Positions 38,701 to 51,571 of a stretch of DNA of 64,000 nucleotides are shown one piece after another. This DNA is from Bryobacterales bacterium. GTDB taxonomy: Bacteria; Acidobacteriota; Terriglobia; Bryobacterales; Bryobacteraceae. Below the pieces are notes generated by a model, which did not search any database, was not told the DNA's origin, and worked only from the letters and a program-made list of their open reading frames with translations. How positions within the stretch are numbered: the first letter of the stretch is position 1; each line of letters begins with the position of its first letter. Both the position numbers and the translations under genes were made by a program. The stretch lies in NCBI GenBank assembly GCA_016721425.1, contig JADKID010000008.1:153172-217171 (forward strand), in the 5' to 3' direction.

Positions 38701-39510
38701 AACCCCTTGCCGGCCACGCGACGGTCGGTTGCCCGCCGCCTGGAGTGCTTGGTGGCCTCCCCACCACGTCCGTCCTCGCTCCGCCTCGCAATCATCGCAG
38801 GCGTGCAACGGGCGGGAACGGGGATATCGAGAAGGGCAGAGCTGACGCCGATGGCGGCCCGTTCGTTGGCTGACCGCGCAACAGCGGCAAAGCGACACTG
38901 CGGCACTGCGGCGCAGGGGCGTGGGGACGGCGCTACGGCATTTTATTGCAGGGTTGTTTTTCGTCCCCAATATAATATGTATATATGTATGTCAGTATGT
39001 TTAAATCCTGGCAGGGGGGCCAACTACGCCAGGGAATACCGCTCAGCAACCCACCAGATCACAAACTGCCCCCGCTCATCTGACTGCAGCGGCAGGGATT
39101 TAGCGAGTGAATCATCCAGTGCAGAAGGCTCGGGGGGAGCCTGCACCGGCGCGGTGGAGGGAATAGGGCTGGCGGCGTTTCAGGAACCATTGTTTTGGGG
39201 CGCACGGGGCATGGGTGGACGTCGGGTGTGTCGGTAATTCCGCGGCGGTGGGGATGTCGCCGGCCACGCCCCCGCCCCAGCTCTGACAGTCAACCGTTAG
39301 AACCAAATGGGCTGGCCATCGTCAGGGCGTTGCAGTCTCGTCGCAAACGGCGGCTGTGGCTGGTGGCAATGACGCTGGGACGGCTTTTGGCGCGGTCACT
39401 GATGCCGCCTGGGACATGGACACCCACCGGCAAAGGGAAGAGCTCACCGGCCACGCTGGTGGCCACGCCCAGCCAGTGGCGGGAGGTCTGGCTGGCGCAC
39501 TGACACCGGC
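38701..39510. other. Region with gene fragments and an AT-rich element, no intact gene
   Basis: An AT-rich block (38965-38992: CCCCAATATAAT then ATGTATATATGTATG) recurs inverted at 40621-40649. On the minus strand, 39120 to 39028 reads 'SDERGQFVIWWVAERYSLA' before a stop, and 39505 to 39297 reads through a protein-like stretch containing 'LPVGVHVPGGISDRAK'. Both look like pieces of coding sequence, but neither family nor start could be identified. Confidence 0.35.
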
Positions 39511-40066
39511 CTACACGTCCAGGCTTTGCGGCAAGGCCACCACGCCCACGCCGGCACCCACCGCGATCTCCACCTGGACCATCGGCTCATCCGTCCGGCG
39601 CACCGCGTACCGGATGTCGGTGGGCAGCAGGCTGGAAGCGTCCGGCGTGGAGCGCAGGTGCATAGCCAGCGCACCCTCCACTCGCCTCAGTAACCGAGCA
39701 TCTCCCTCCATGGGTGCCACGAACACCAACTCGGCCATTGAGTGCCGCTTAATGGCCGGGACCAATTCCTCATACCGCTGTAGGAACTCCGGCAGCCGGT
39801 CCCGCGCCCCCTTCCGCCACAGCCCGTCCCACACCACTCGCTGGATTCCCCGTGCCGCCTGTTCCGGTTCAGTGATGCGGTAGTTGCCGCCCAGCGCCTG
39901 AATGACGCGCTTTCATGCGCCGGTAGAACGACGTAGTGGTCTCGCCGATGTAGGTGACGCGATACTGGCCGGTGCGCTGCCGGACACACGGCGGCGACAC
40001 GATGCCACAACCCTCGATGAAGAACATGACCTGAGTGTTCTTACCCAACGTTGCGCCGGGAATCAT
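39511..40066 (-). pseudogene. GIY-YIG nuclease-like protein, one frameshift
   Basis: Starts at ATG 40066. Near residue 33 the motif 'GQYRVTYIGETTTSFYRRMKA' fits a GIY-YIG fold (aromatic-Tyr...Tyr-Ile-Gly, then a conserved Arg). The frame slips by one near 39910 and continues 'RVIQALGGNYRITEPEQAA' and then about 108 residues ('VWDGLWRKGARDRLPEF' to 'VALPQSLDV') to the stop at 39511. GIY-YIG proteins are DNA nucleases of homing, repair and restriction systems; the C-terminal domain is not recognised. The first 26 codons and the upstream region belong to repeat copy B and are shared with the gene fragment at 41.26 kb. Confidence 0.5.
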
Positions 40067-40400
40067 GCCGTCGCCCGCCGGCGCGGGGGCGAGGATTGAA
40101 ACATGTCGTCGGGCAAACTGTCTCTGTGCGAGCTGACGATACAATCTCCGAATACTGTCTACTCTCGGATTGTTGAAAACACGAGAGATAAGCCTCAATC
40201 CGGCCTGAAGGGCACGTATACGATACAAAACTCCGGTGATTTCTCGGTTGTGCAACCCGCGTTGTCAGGCCCCCTGGCTGCCCCGCGGGCGCTTCGGCCG
40301 GCTCGGATGGCCCCGACACCCACCTGCGAGGCCTCCACCTCGCCGCGGCCCGCACAGCCTCGGCGCCGGTCCCTCCATCGCCGTCGCTATTTATTCGCCG
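39986..40400 (-). repeat. Repeat copy B (inverted relative to copy C, direct to copy A)
   Basis: The part 39986 to about 40300 matches 41025-41342 in reverse complement at about 85 percent by eye. It includes the start of the GIY-YIG gene, the CRISPR-like hairpin at 40070-40102 and about 200 bases beyond it. The part 40138-40400 also matches copy A. Copies B and C therefore form a long inverted repeat about 0.7 kb apart. Confidence 0.75.
40070..40102 (-). repeat. Solitary CRISPR-repeat-like hairpin (in copy B)
   Basis: On the minus strand the 33 bases begin GTTTCAATCCTCGCCC and end GGCGGGCGAC, with a CGCCC/GGGCG stem. The GTTTCAATCC end and GC-rich palindrome are typical of type I/III CRISPR repeats. 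There is only one unit here: no spacer-repeat array and no cas gene in the window. It lies 4 bases before the GIY-YIG start. Confidence 0.45.
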
Positions 40401-41024
40401 CATGGGAGAGCGGGTCCCTGGAGCCCACTTTGGCTATTTCTTTGACCGCCTCAGTGATAAGTCTGCAGCGCAAAATCCCCGGCTGGATTCTCCGCGCACT
40501 GTCCACACCCCTAAAGCATTGGTGGTGAGGGAGATTCGGTTAGTGCCAGGGCGTGGATTTGGCGGCGGGAATGGATTTTTCGCGGGTACTTTCTCCCCGT
40601 CTAGTGAGTTTCCGCAAAGTTGTATACATATACATATGTTATATTGGGCAGCCGCGAAAATTCCCCCACCCCGATAATCCACGTCGCAGACCACCTCCCG
40701 CTTGCCCTGGTGTCGTCATCCAAGGAAGCCCTTTGTTCACTGCTCCACTGCCTCTCCTCACTCTCTTCCGCGTACACTCCCGCCGCCGTCCCTGGCAAGA
40801 ACGGAGTGAGGTGCAAGGAGTCAGTCTCCCGGAAATCTGGATTGTCGCCGTGGAATGCGGATGGTGGCGTGAGGCGGTGCACCGGGCGAGGAGAAGATGG
40901 GAGGGAGAAGGGGCGGTTCGGAGGATGGGTGTGGGGGAAATCGGGTGGAACTTGGGCACCAGAGTGCCTGACACGGTGGCTGGGCGGGCCGCAGCGAGGT
41001 CGCAGACGTCGCTGCCAAGGGGTT
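40401..41024. other. Region between the inverted repeat copies, no gene
   Basis: Contains the second AT-rich element (40621-40649) but no credible coding frame. The open frames on both strands are short, overlapping and lack motifs. Confidence 0.4.
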
Positions 41025-41342
41025 GGGCGCCACGAGGGCCAGGCGATTCGCCTGCGGGGCAGCCAGGGCACCTCACAAAACTACAAAATCACTGGGGAAT
41101 TGTATCGTAAACGTGCTCTTCAGGCTGGATAGAGGCCTATCTCTCGTGTTCTCAACACTCCGAGAGTAGACAGTATTCGGAAATTGTATCGGAACCCGCA
41201 CAGAGACAGTTTCAGCCCGACGACATGTTTCAATCCTCGCCCCACGCAGGGGGCGACGGCATGATTCCCGGCGCAACGTTGGGTAAGAACACTCAGGTCA
41301 TGTTCTTCATCGATGGTTGTGGCATCGTGTCGCAGCCGTGTA
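41025..41342 (+). repeat. Repeat copy C (inverted to copy B)
   Basis: Reverse-complement match of about 39986-40300. Shared blocks include CTCTCGTGTTCTCAACA (copy B has TTTTCAACA), GAGAGTAGACAGTATTCGGA, GGCATGATTCCCGGCGCAAC and TGTGGCATCGTGTCGC. Identity ends abruptly at 41342, where the attached genes begin to differ. Confidence 0.75.
41227..41257 (+). repeat. Solitary CRISPR-repeat-like hairpin (in copy C)
   Basis: 31 bases: begins GTTTCAATCCTCGCCCCACG and ends GGGGGCGAC, with a GCCCC/GGGGC stem. The outer 16 and inner-arm bases match the hairpin of copy B, while the loop differs in length and sequence. It lies 3 bases before an ATG whose first codons equal those of the GIY-YIG gene. No array. 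Confidence 0.45.
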
Positions 41343-41543
41343 CCTTCCGCCCTATCCCACTCTTCGAAAGCACAAACGGAAGCACGCAAGGCTACACCGA
41401 ACCCGGACGACGCATCAGCATCAACCTGGTCGCCGCACTAACACAAAACCCTCTTCCACGAACTCGCCCACGCCATCATGCACGAACACGACAAGACCAC
41501 ACCACGAGCCGTCAAGAAAGAAGCGAAGGCGTCGCGTTGTTAA
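41261..41543 (+). pseudogene. Fragment of an ArdC-like antirestriction metallopeptidase, frameshifted and cut off
   Basis: ATG 41261 opens with the same 26 codons as the GIY-YIG gene ('MIPGATLGKNTQVMFFIDG'). After 41342 the reading 'NGSTQGYTEPGRRISIN' and, after a one-base slip near 41435, 'HKTLFHELAHAIMHEHD' match the C-terminal zinc-peptidase part of ArdC/ImmA-IrrE-like proteins, including the HExxH motif. It stops at 41543, where the sequence becomes low-complexity. ArdC proteins protect incoming plasmid DNA from restriction. Whether the first codons belong to the ArdC gene or are a chimaeric join is unclear. Confidence 0.5.
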
Positions 41544-45030
<3,487 letters not shown>

Positions 45031-45510
45031 GATCTTGTCCAGGGAGTCGCGTTCGGCCTCGAGTTGTTCTCAACTGCGCCGCCAGATCCTCGCGACTTTG
45101 TCGAAGGATTCAGGACAGGCGGGCGGGTTCGGGCGTGATGCCGACGGCTCGAGCCAGTCTTCCTGCTGGTCAGGGTCGAGGGCGAAGACGTACGTGAGTT
45201 GTGCTTCCCACGGAGGGTCCAGCTTGGTGAGCCACGTAGCCACGAGTGCCTTGTCCTCCACTTTGTCGGTGTCGGACGACCGGAACGTGATCGTGATGGA
45301 TAGGGACGGCGGGGCGGTCCAGTCCGTGCACGGCTGGTGGAAGTCAAAGAACGATGGGCGCTGACGAGCACGCTGGCCGAGGACCAAGCGTAGCGCGTTG
45401 ATGACCGTCGTCTTGCCACCGTTATTCTCGCCCAGAAGCACGTTCACGCCCGGTTGGAACCGAACGGTCTCATCGGCAAAACACCGGTAATTTCGGATCC
45501 GGAGCTGCAA
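45031..45510 (-). pseudogene. OLD/RecF-like AAA ATPase, N-terminal part
   Basis: Starts at ATG 45510 with 'LRIRNYRCFADETVRF' and the Walker A 'LLGENNGGKTTVINAL' (residues 25-40), typical of OLD-family and SMC/RecF-like ATPases found in anti-phage systems. After about 140 residues the frame slips near 45085 ('QLEAERDSLDKI' continues in the next frame) and the gene runs into the poly-G tract, so the signature motif, Walker B and any TOPRIM nuclease are not visible. It lies 190 bases after the DUF499 gene on the same strand and is probably part of the island. Confidence 0.7.
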
Positions 45511-45703
45511 GATACATGGCGCTCACGGTAACACAAGAGGGCTATAAGCGTTGCGCGACGATCAGAACGAGCATCGCGCGCAGCGACTCATGTAGAGGTC
45601 AATGACTGGACGGGGCAGGGCTGGTGCACGGCGCCGTTCCATCAGGTCGATAAGCATACCGAGGTTGTCAAGTCGACAGCCGACGGCGCATCTGCCGGTT
45701 ACT

Positions 45704-48480
45704 CTAAAGCAATTCATCCTTCAGCCCCAACTCCCGCAATGCCGTCTTGGTCTCCTCCACCGACTGCTTAGAAACCCCGCCGTCTGGCGACACCTCCACG
45801 GACACGGTCAGCCGGAGGTTTTCGTCGTCGCGAAACGCGAGAGGACCTTCGTGTAGAAGTTCATCCACTTCTGAGAAGGAACCTCGCCGGACCAGCGCAG
45901 GACCGCGATCTTGTCTGCGACCGGAGGGACGCGAGGCTGCTCGGTTTCCCCCTCGTCCGTCGCGCCCGTGTTCGTGGTGCCGTCGCCGATTCTCGGTGTC
46001 TCACCGCCGGGTAGGTCAAACAGGTTTCCGCTCCCAATGGCTTTCGGCGGCACGGAAAGCGATTGCTTGTACGCTTCGGCAGTCTCGGCGGTAATCACAT
46101 AAACGTCGTCGGAGATCTCAACCTCCTGCGGGCCCATGCTGACGCCGAACACGAACGGGTCGTAGCTGCCGCTGGCGGTCTTCCCAACGTAGGCGAGAAC
46201 GCTATTGCTCACACCGCGCGATAGTCTCCCGGATCAGATCGCCGTTTAGCAGCCGTGGGAACAGTGGCGAGGCGAACACGGCGTCCTTCACCGCCTTGGT
46301 GCTCCATTCCTTGTGGGCGCCTGACCAGTTCCGCACCAGGAATTTCGGGCTGATTCCTTCGGAGATATCGCCGTCCTGCTTCAGGCGGTTCACGATGAAC
46401 CCGACCAGGGAAGCGTCGGCGCTGGAGTGGACCAATCCAAGGTCGATGCTGCGGATGGAATTGTCCTTCGCCAGCAGCATGACCGTCTTGTATGTCCGCC
46501 AGACGGACTCCCGAAGGTCTCGCTTCGACTTGGCCTGGTTCTCGGCGAGTTGCTTTCGTTGCAGGTCTTCCAGTTTGAGCTCGACCGCCTCCTCCTGGAT
46601 GTCCTCCCCAGGCCAGCAACTTCCTCGCTTCATCGCAAAGCTGCCGCCCAGAGTCCGGCACGCACCAAATGAGCGCGCTCTTGAACGTCCGATCCGAGGT
46701 ACCGCTCTGTTTGGTCATGGAGTCGACCCACTGGAGGGTCTTGGCCTCTTCGATATCGCCGTTCTCCGGAGGCAGAACCACGATGGTGAGAGCCGCCCGA
46801 TTCGGTATCTGAGCTCTTGCTTGGGAAGTAGATGCGATCGATGGGGAGGCCTTGGGAGAAGACCGACTGCACCTCCGTCCGAACTCGATCGTCAATACGC
46901 GGCTGCTGGATGCTGGCGCGTTTGTCGGCGAGCAGCTTGTTCAAGTTTGCGCTCAGCCCAAAACGGTACCGGTTCCTGTCCACCGACAGGAAGTAGCAGG
47001 CGTTTTCCAGGGCGTCTACCACCGTCTCGACATTGCCGATGTCGAGCGAGGGTTCCGCGACCGCCAGGCGGATCTCCGGAATCGTGGCTTCACCTCGCGC
47101 CTGGCCGCCGTTCGATTCGAAGAAGATCGACGTGGCCACCTTCCGGTTCAGGCGAGCCTTCCGGATTGTGTCCACGGCTTCCGCATCCAGGCGAATAGCG
47201 TGAGAGTCCTTCTTGCCGCAAATGTCGGTCGTGACGGCGCCCTCTAACTTGTTCTCGCCCAGTTGTTCGAAGAGCGCGGATCGGAACATGGGGTCATCGA
47301 GCGGAGCCGTTCCGAGTCCGATGAGTGGATCCTTATGGGCACCCTGGAAGCCTTCCTGGTATGCGCGGGCAACCCAAAGGGCCAACAGCCGCAGTACGCC
47401 TCGAGTCCTCTGAAAGCGGGGCAGGGTCTGCCATTTTCGCTCGAACACAGAAAGCACGCTTGGGTGCAGCGGATAGGTGGCGGCGAAAGCCTCCCTCGAT
47501 GTATCGACCGGAAACCAATTCGGAATCTGTTGCTTGTGCTCGATGATCCAGTCGGAATACTCCGCGATGGTTCGTTTGGCGTCATCGTTCAGCCCCTGCC
47601 ATTCGAAGAGGCGACGCCGGATGATCTCGGCCGTCTCTGACTCTGCCGCCATCATGATCGGCTTGCCGACCCGGTCGAGCATCTTCTTAAACCACTGCTC
47701 GTCCGCTTCGTCGTCAGAACTGTACGGCATTTCTGACGCGGGAATGGAGACTAGCAGGACGACCTTGTCTGAGCCGCGCGCTTGCTCCGAAAGCGACTGA
47801 ATGAAGTTATAGAGGGCGCGGTGATAGCCCTTGTGACGATAGGTGCTGGTGTAGTTGATCACCTCGTCCATGAGAATGAGGCTGGGCTTGTCCTTCGGCA
47901 GGAAAGCCTGGATCACGTCACCTTTTGGCTCAACAAACTGGCGGTCGTGCTCGGCCACGGCAGCAAAGCCGGCCTCGCCACCCAATTGCCAGGCAATCTC
48001 ACCCCACGGGGTCTTGCGGAGCGGGGTTCCGTCATCGCCGCCGCGGCCCGAAATGGAATCAAACTCCGTGCCGACGAAGACGGCGACAGCCGCCTCGGGA
48101 ACGGAGGGCACGCCCGCCTTGTCGAGGATGCTGCGGACGCCCGCCCAGTTATGGGACTTCGGGCCGTTCTTAGCAAGATGGTAGAGCAGAGTCAGCGCGT
48201 GGGTCTTCCCGCCGCCGAATTGCGTAGCCAGGTTGAACACCGCTGATGTTTCCGTCTTCTCGCCGGAGAGCCGTCGGACGACCTGTCCAGCAAGTTCCAG
48301 GAGCGATCGGGTCAGATAGGTACGGTCCAGAAAGTCGTTGGGATTGCGGTAGACGGCAGGTGCTCGCCCGTCCCGGACCTGGTCCAGATGAACCGCGAAC
48401 TCAGAAGCATCCAGCGGCCTTGATTCGCGGAGATCCTCGCGCGGGGTGACAACTTTGTACCAGGGTTTCAGGTTGGCCAT
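45704..48480 (-). pseudogene. DUF499 (PglY/BrxC-related) AAA ATPase, several frameshifts
   Basis: About 925 codons if read through. It starts at 48480 ('MANLKPWYKVVTPREDLRE', a typical DUF499 start). Walker A 'QFGGGKTHALTLLYHL' is at residues 87-102 and Walker B 'SLILMDEVINY' at 200-210. The intact frame runs to about 46870. The remainder is split over frames at about 46870-46800, 46630, 46210 and 45830, and includes 'LAYVGKTASGSYDPF'. It ends 'EETKTALRELGLKDELL' at 45704. DUF499 ATPases accompany methyltransferases and helicases in BREX/Pgl- and DISARM-like defence loci. It starts 36 bases after the 108-aa gene. The frameshifts may be sequence errors. Confidence 0.8.
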
Positions 48481-48516
48481 CTTGGTTCTTCTTTCCGTCG
48501 TTGACGTCTGCGCAAG

Positions 48517-48843
48517 TCAGCTCTGCGGAGCGTCGTAGCTAATCAGGATGCTGGCAATCGATGCGCGGAAGTGACGGTCAAGGAAGCCGGTGAAGGAGTT
48601 CAGCAGTTGCCACTCCTCCGCTTCATCTTTCGCTTGGATGGTAGCGACGACCACCTGTCCGAGACACCTTTGGAACCGGATCCACCCGTTCTTCGAGTTG
48701 TGCACCCACTTCTCCGCGTCCTTCTTCTTAGGCCCATTGCGATGCAGCGTGCCCTGGTTCTTCTTTCGGAGGGCCAGTTCCTTTTGGACAAGCAGACCGT
48801 ACAGGTTCGCGTCGTTACGCGGTGATATGGTCAATCGCACCAT
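48517..48843 (-). CDS. 108-aa protein of unknown function in defence operon
   Basis: Starts at ATG 48843, 16 bases after the methyltransferase stop, and ends 36 bases before the DUF499 ATPase, so it is an integral operon member. The first half is basic ('ALRKKNQGTLHRNGPKKKDAEKW') and could bind nucleic acid; the second is a predicted alpha/beta segment ('FQRCLGQVVVATIQAKDEAEEW', 'FLDRHFRASIASILISYD'). No family recognised. It is one of the few island genes with no frameshift. The open frame upstream of 48843 lies in the methyltransferase gene and is not used. Confidence 0.7.
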   Translation of the reverse strand: MVRLTISPRNDANLYGLLVQKELALRKKNQGTLHRNGPKKKDAEKWVHNSKNGWIRFQRCLGQVVVATIQAKDEAEEWQLLNSFTGFLDRHFRASIASILISYDAPQS

Positions 48844-48859
48844 GGTAAAAATGCTCCTC

Positions 48860-51571
48860 TCAAAGCCCCAAGCCCTTTTTCCGCGCCAATACACCTTCCG
48901 ACCAGCGGCGCTCGTCGGTGCCGCTTGGATACAGCGCGCAAAGCGATTGGGCCAGGCTCCAAAACTTCTGGTCCTTCCCCACTCCGTCATCAACCAGGAA
49001 CCGTCGCAGCCCTTCGCCGCGACCGGCAGCGAACAGTATCATCGACTGGTGTAGGCGATCCAGCGTGGTGTTGCCGGGTTTCGCTGCGTTCTGAAGTGTC
49101 CAACCGCTGTCTTCGTGCTCTAGTTCTTCCAGCAATCCTGGCAGTGATAGCTGTGCCGACTTCTTTCGTTTTGCAGAGGGTGATTCTGTGCCCTCTTTGC
49201 CAAACAAGGCCTTTGTCCGTTCGGCCACGGGTAGCAAGCGGGCCGTTTCGCCTTTGACTTCGACCAGATTCGTCAGAAGTTCCAAGTGCGCACCCAATCC
49301 TTGCGCGATCTTACGAGCAGCATCGTATTCGAGTGTGAAACCAATAATAGGCTTCACGTTCTTGACAGGTTTGTCGTCGGGGTCCTCGTCGATCTCGTCT
49401 TCGACCTCGCCCGATTCGCCGTTCGGGCCATTAGATGGTCCGGAAGACAACGTCCATAGCCACATAGCAGTTAGGCGGGCATCTTCCTCGAAGCCTGTGG
49501 TGTCGGCACCGGCAAAGATCATCGAGATGGCTTTGCGCCAAGGATTGCTTCCCAGCCTGCGGTAGTGCCCTCGGCATAGACGATCACGCCAATGCCCTGC
49601 GACTGTACGACATCTCTCGCGGACTTCAGGGCCGCAGCCATCCCCAGTCGAAAGAAAGAATCGTCCTTCGTTTGTCCATTCGAACCTTTTTGCGCATTTG
49701 TGACGACAAGCTCCTCAGCCTTTTCTGTTAGCTCATTCGCAAAAAGGTCCGGATAACTCTCACCTAGACCTCGTCGAAACCAGACATAGAAGAAGTCGGA
49801 GAGATCGGCATACGGAATAGCCGCAAAGTACGGTGGATCAGTGACCAAAGCTGCAGCGGAGTCGGAAGGCAGAGGTATGGTCGTAGCTGAGGCGCGCACC
49901 GTCGTGCCGGGTCGGTCCATGCTGCAGTTTCCTTCAATGAACCGCCTAACCCATTCAATTGCTCCGTCCCAGTCCGCCGAACCACCTGAGAATGGATTTG
50001 CCTCCGCAAAGTCCCACACTACCGCTAGCGCCTGCTTCGAGAACGCACCCTTGATCGTCAACCGACTTGCATCCCAACGAGACATCGATGTGTTCTGTGA
50101 GACACCGCGATTTATGGCGAAGGCGAGTGCAGTCTTCAGAGCCAGCAGAAACGGATGATCAAGCCCGCATCGGTCTAGGGTAAGCCTGCGAAGTACTCCG
50201 TAGAGAACGTGGATTGAAAGGGCTTGTCGAGCATTGTACAGGTCGCCAAAGTTAATACATCCGATTCGGGTAACGGCGCTCAACCCGCGCGAGTTTTTGT
50301 ATGGACGGATCGGGTTGATCTCTTCTGTCGGAAAGGCAGCAGGGTCTTTGTGCAACACCTCGAGTGCGGCCGCCGCGGCTCTCAGAAACGCTGTTGAGTC
50401 GTCCGGTGTCGCGATGCGAAACTCGCGGCCGGCGTTACGCTCAACATAGACCGCATAGAGCCGGGAGTTCTGTGCCCCTCCACGCTGTTGCGTCAATTGT
50501 CTCTTGACACTGGCGGCCGAGGTAGTGAATCCGGTGATGGGGCACGTGGCTGCACCGCCCTTCACCGTCCCCGATTCCACGCGATCCCCATCCCTGGGCG
50601 AGAATATCTCCAACAGCGGTCGGAGAGCGGTCACTGTCTGGTCGCCGTGCGAGAGGCTGACCACCTGAGTAACCACTTCGCCGTCCTTGTTTCGAACCCA
50701 ACGCAACGCCCGGAGGAATGTACTCCGTTTTGAGAGCCAGAGAGTTCGAAGAAGTGGCACCTCCACAGGAAGTGCACCCCCGTTGGCGCTTCTGAGAGTG
50801 CTGTTCGAGCCCAGAGGTAGGCCACAGGAGTGCCATCCGCATCATTGGGGTAGAATTCCGCTAGCTCCTTCTCTGCCTCCATCTTGATCCACGCACCCCA
50901 TTTCAGAACCTCTGAAGCGAGTCGTTTGCCGTATTTGGGGATGTACTCCAGCGCGAACCTATTCAGCAGGATCGGGATTGGGTTTAAGTCGCTGGCAAAG
51001 GCGTCCGCGCCCACTCGGAGAGCTTCGATCGGAATGGATCCGCCCCCGCGAATGGATCAACCACTAACGGACGCGTGCCAGGGGCACCTCCCAAGGCCTC
51101 GTGGGCCGATTGCGTTAGAGCTCGGCTGGTTTCGAGATACTCCACAACTGTCGAGTTGTCCCAGTTGGCAAAGTCCGCTATGAAGTCCAACAGCGCAAAT
51201 CGGAGCACATTCCAGTGCGCGGCCTTCTTGGAATCGAGGCCTCCATCTACCTTCGAAAGTGCCTGCCACTTATTCCACGTATCGTGTGAACAGCTTTGAG
51301 CGAGAGCCTTGTCAGCGGCCGCTCTCGCCGCAAACGCGTTGATCAGCTCGCAAGCGTCATCCCGGAACTTCTGAGGGCACAGTGGGTCCGCTGGATCAGG
51401 CCATAGCGCCGCACAGAGTACCGCACGGCAGGCCGCGAGCGGTCTTCGAGCCCACCAGATGTGCAGTGTCGAGATATGTCCGTGCCGGATCGATTTTTCC
51501 CGCCGGGCGTGCGCCGAGATCTTCTTGATCGGCAGGTCAACTTCGATCAATCGCTTTGGGTATCTGCTCAC
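48860..51571 (-). pseudogene. DUF1156 DNA adenine methyltransferase, frameshifted and shortened
   Basis: Starts at 51571 with the DUF1156 signature 'KRLIEVDLPIKKIS...REKSIRHGHISTLHIWWARRPLAA'. The SAM site 'VVDPFAGA' (near 51050) breaks into another frame that gives 'ADAFASDLNPIPILLN'. A third frame from about 50770 carries the catalytic 'VTDPPYF' of N6-adenine methyltransferases. The last part (49522-48860, 'MIFAGADTTGFEEDARLTAMW') is the family's C-terminal domain. Residues that usually lie between the DPPYF domain and that part, about 100, appear to be missing, and the join is an ATGA, so a real two-gene split is also possible. The start overlaps the helicase stop (ATGA). It would mark self DNA. 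Confidence 0.82.

Noticed and set aside
40070..41257. CRISPR array
   Set aside because: Only two single repeat-like units 1.1 kb apart in opposite orientation, with no spacer-repeat periodicity and no cas genes.
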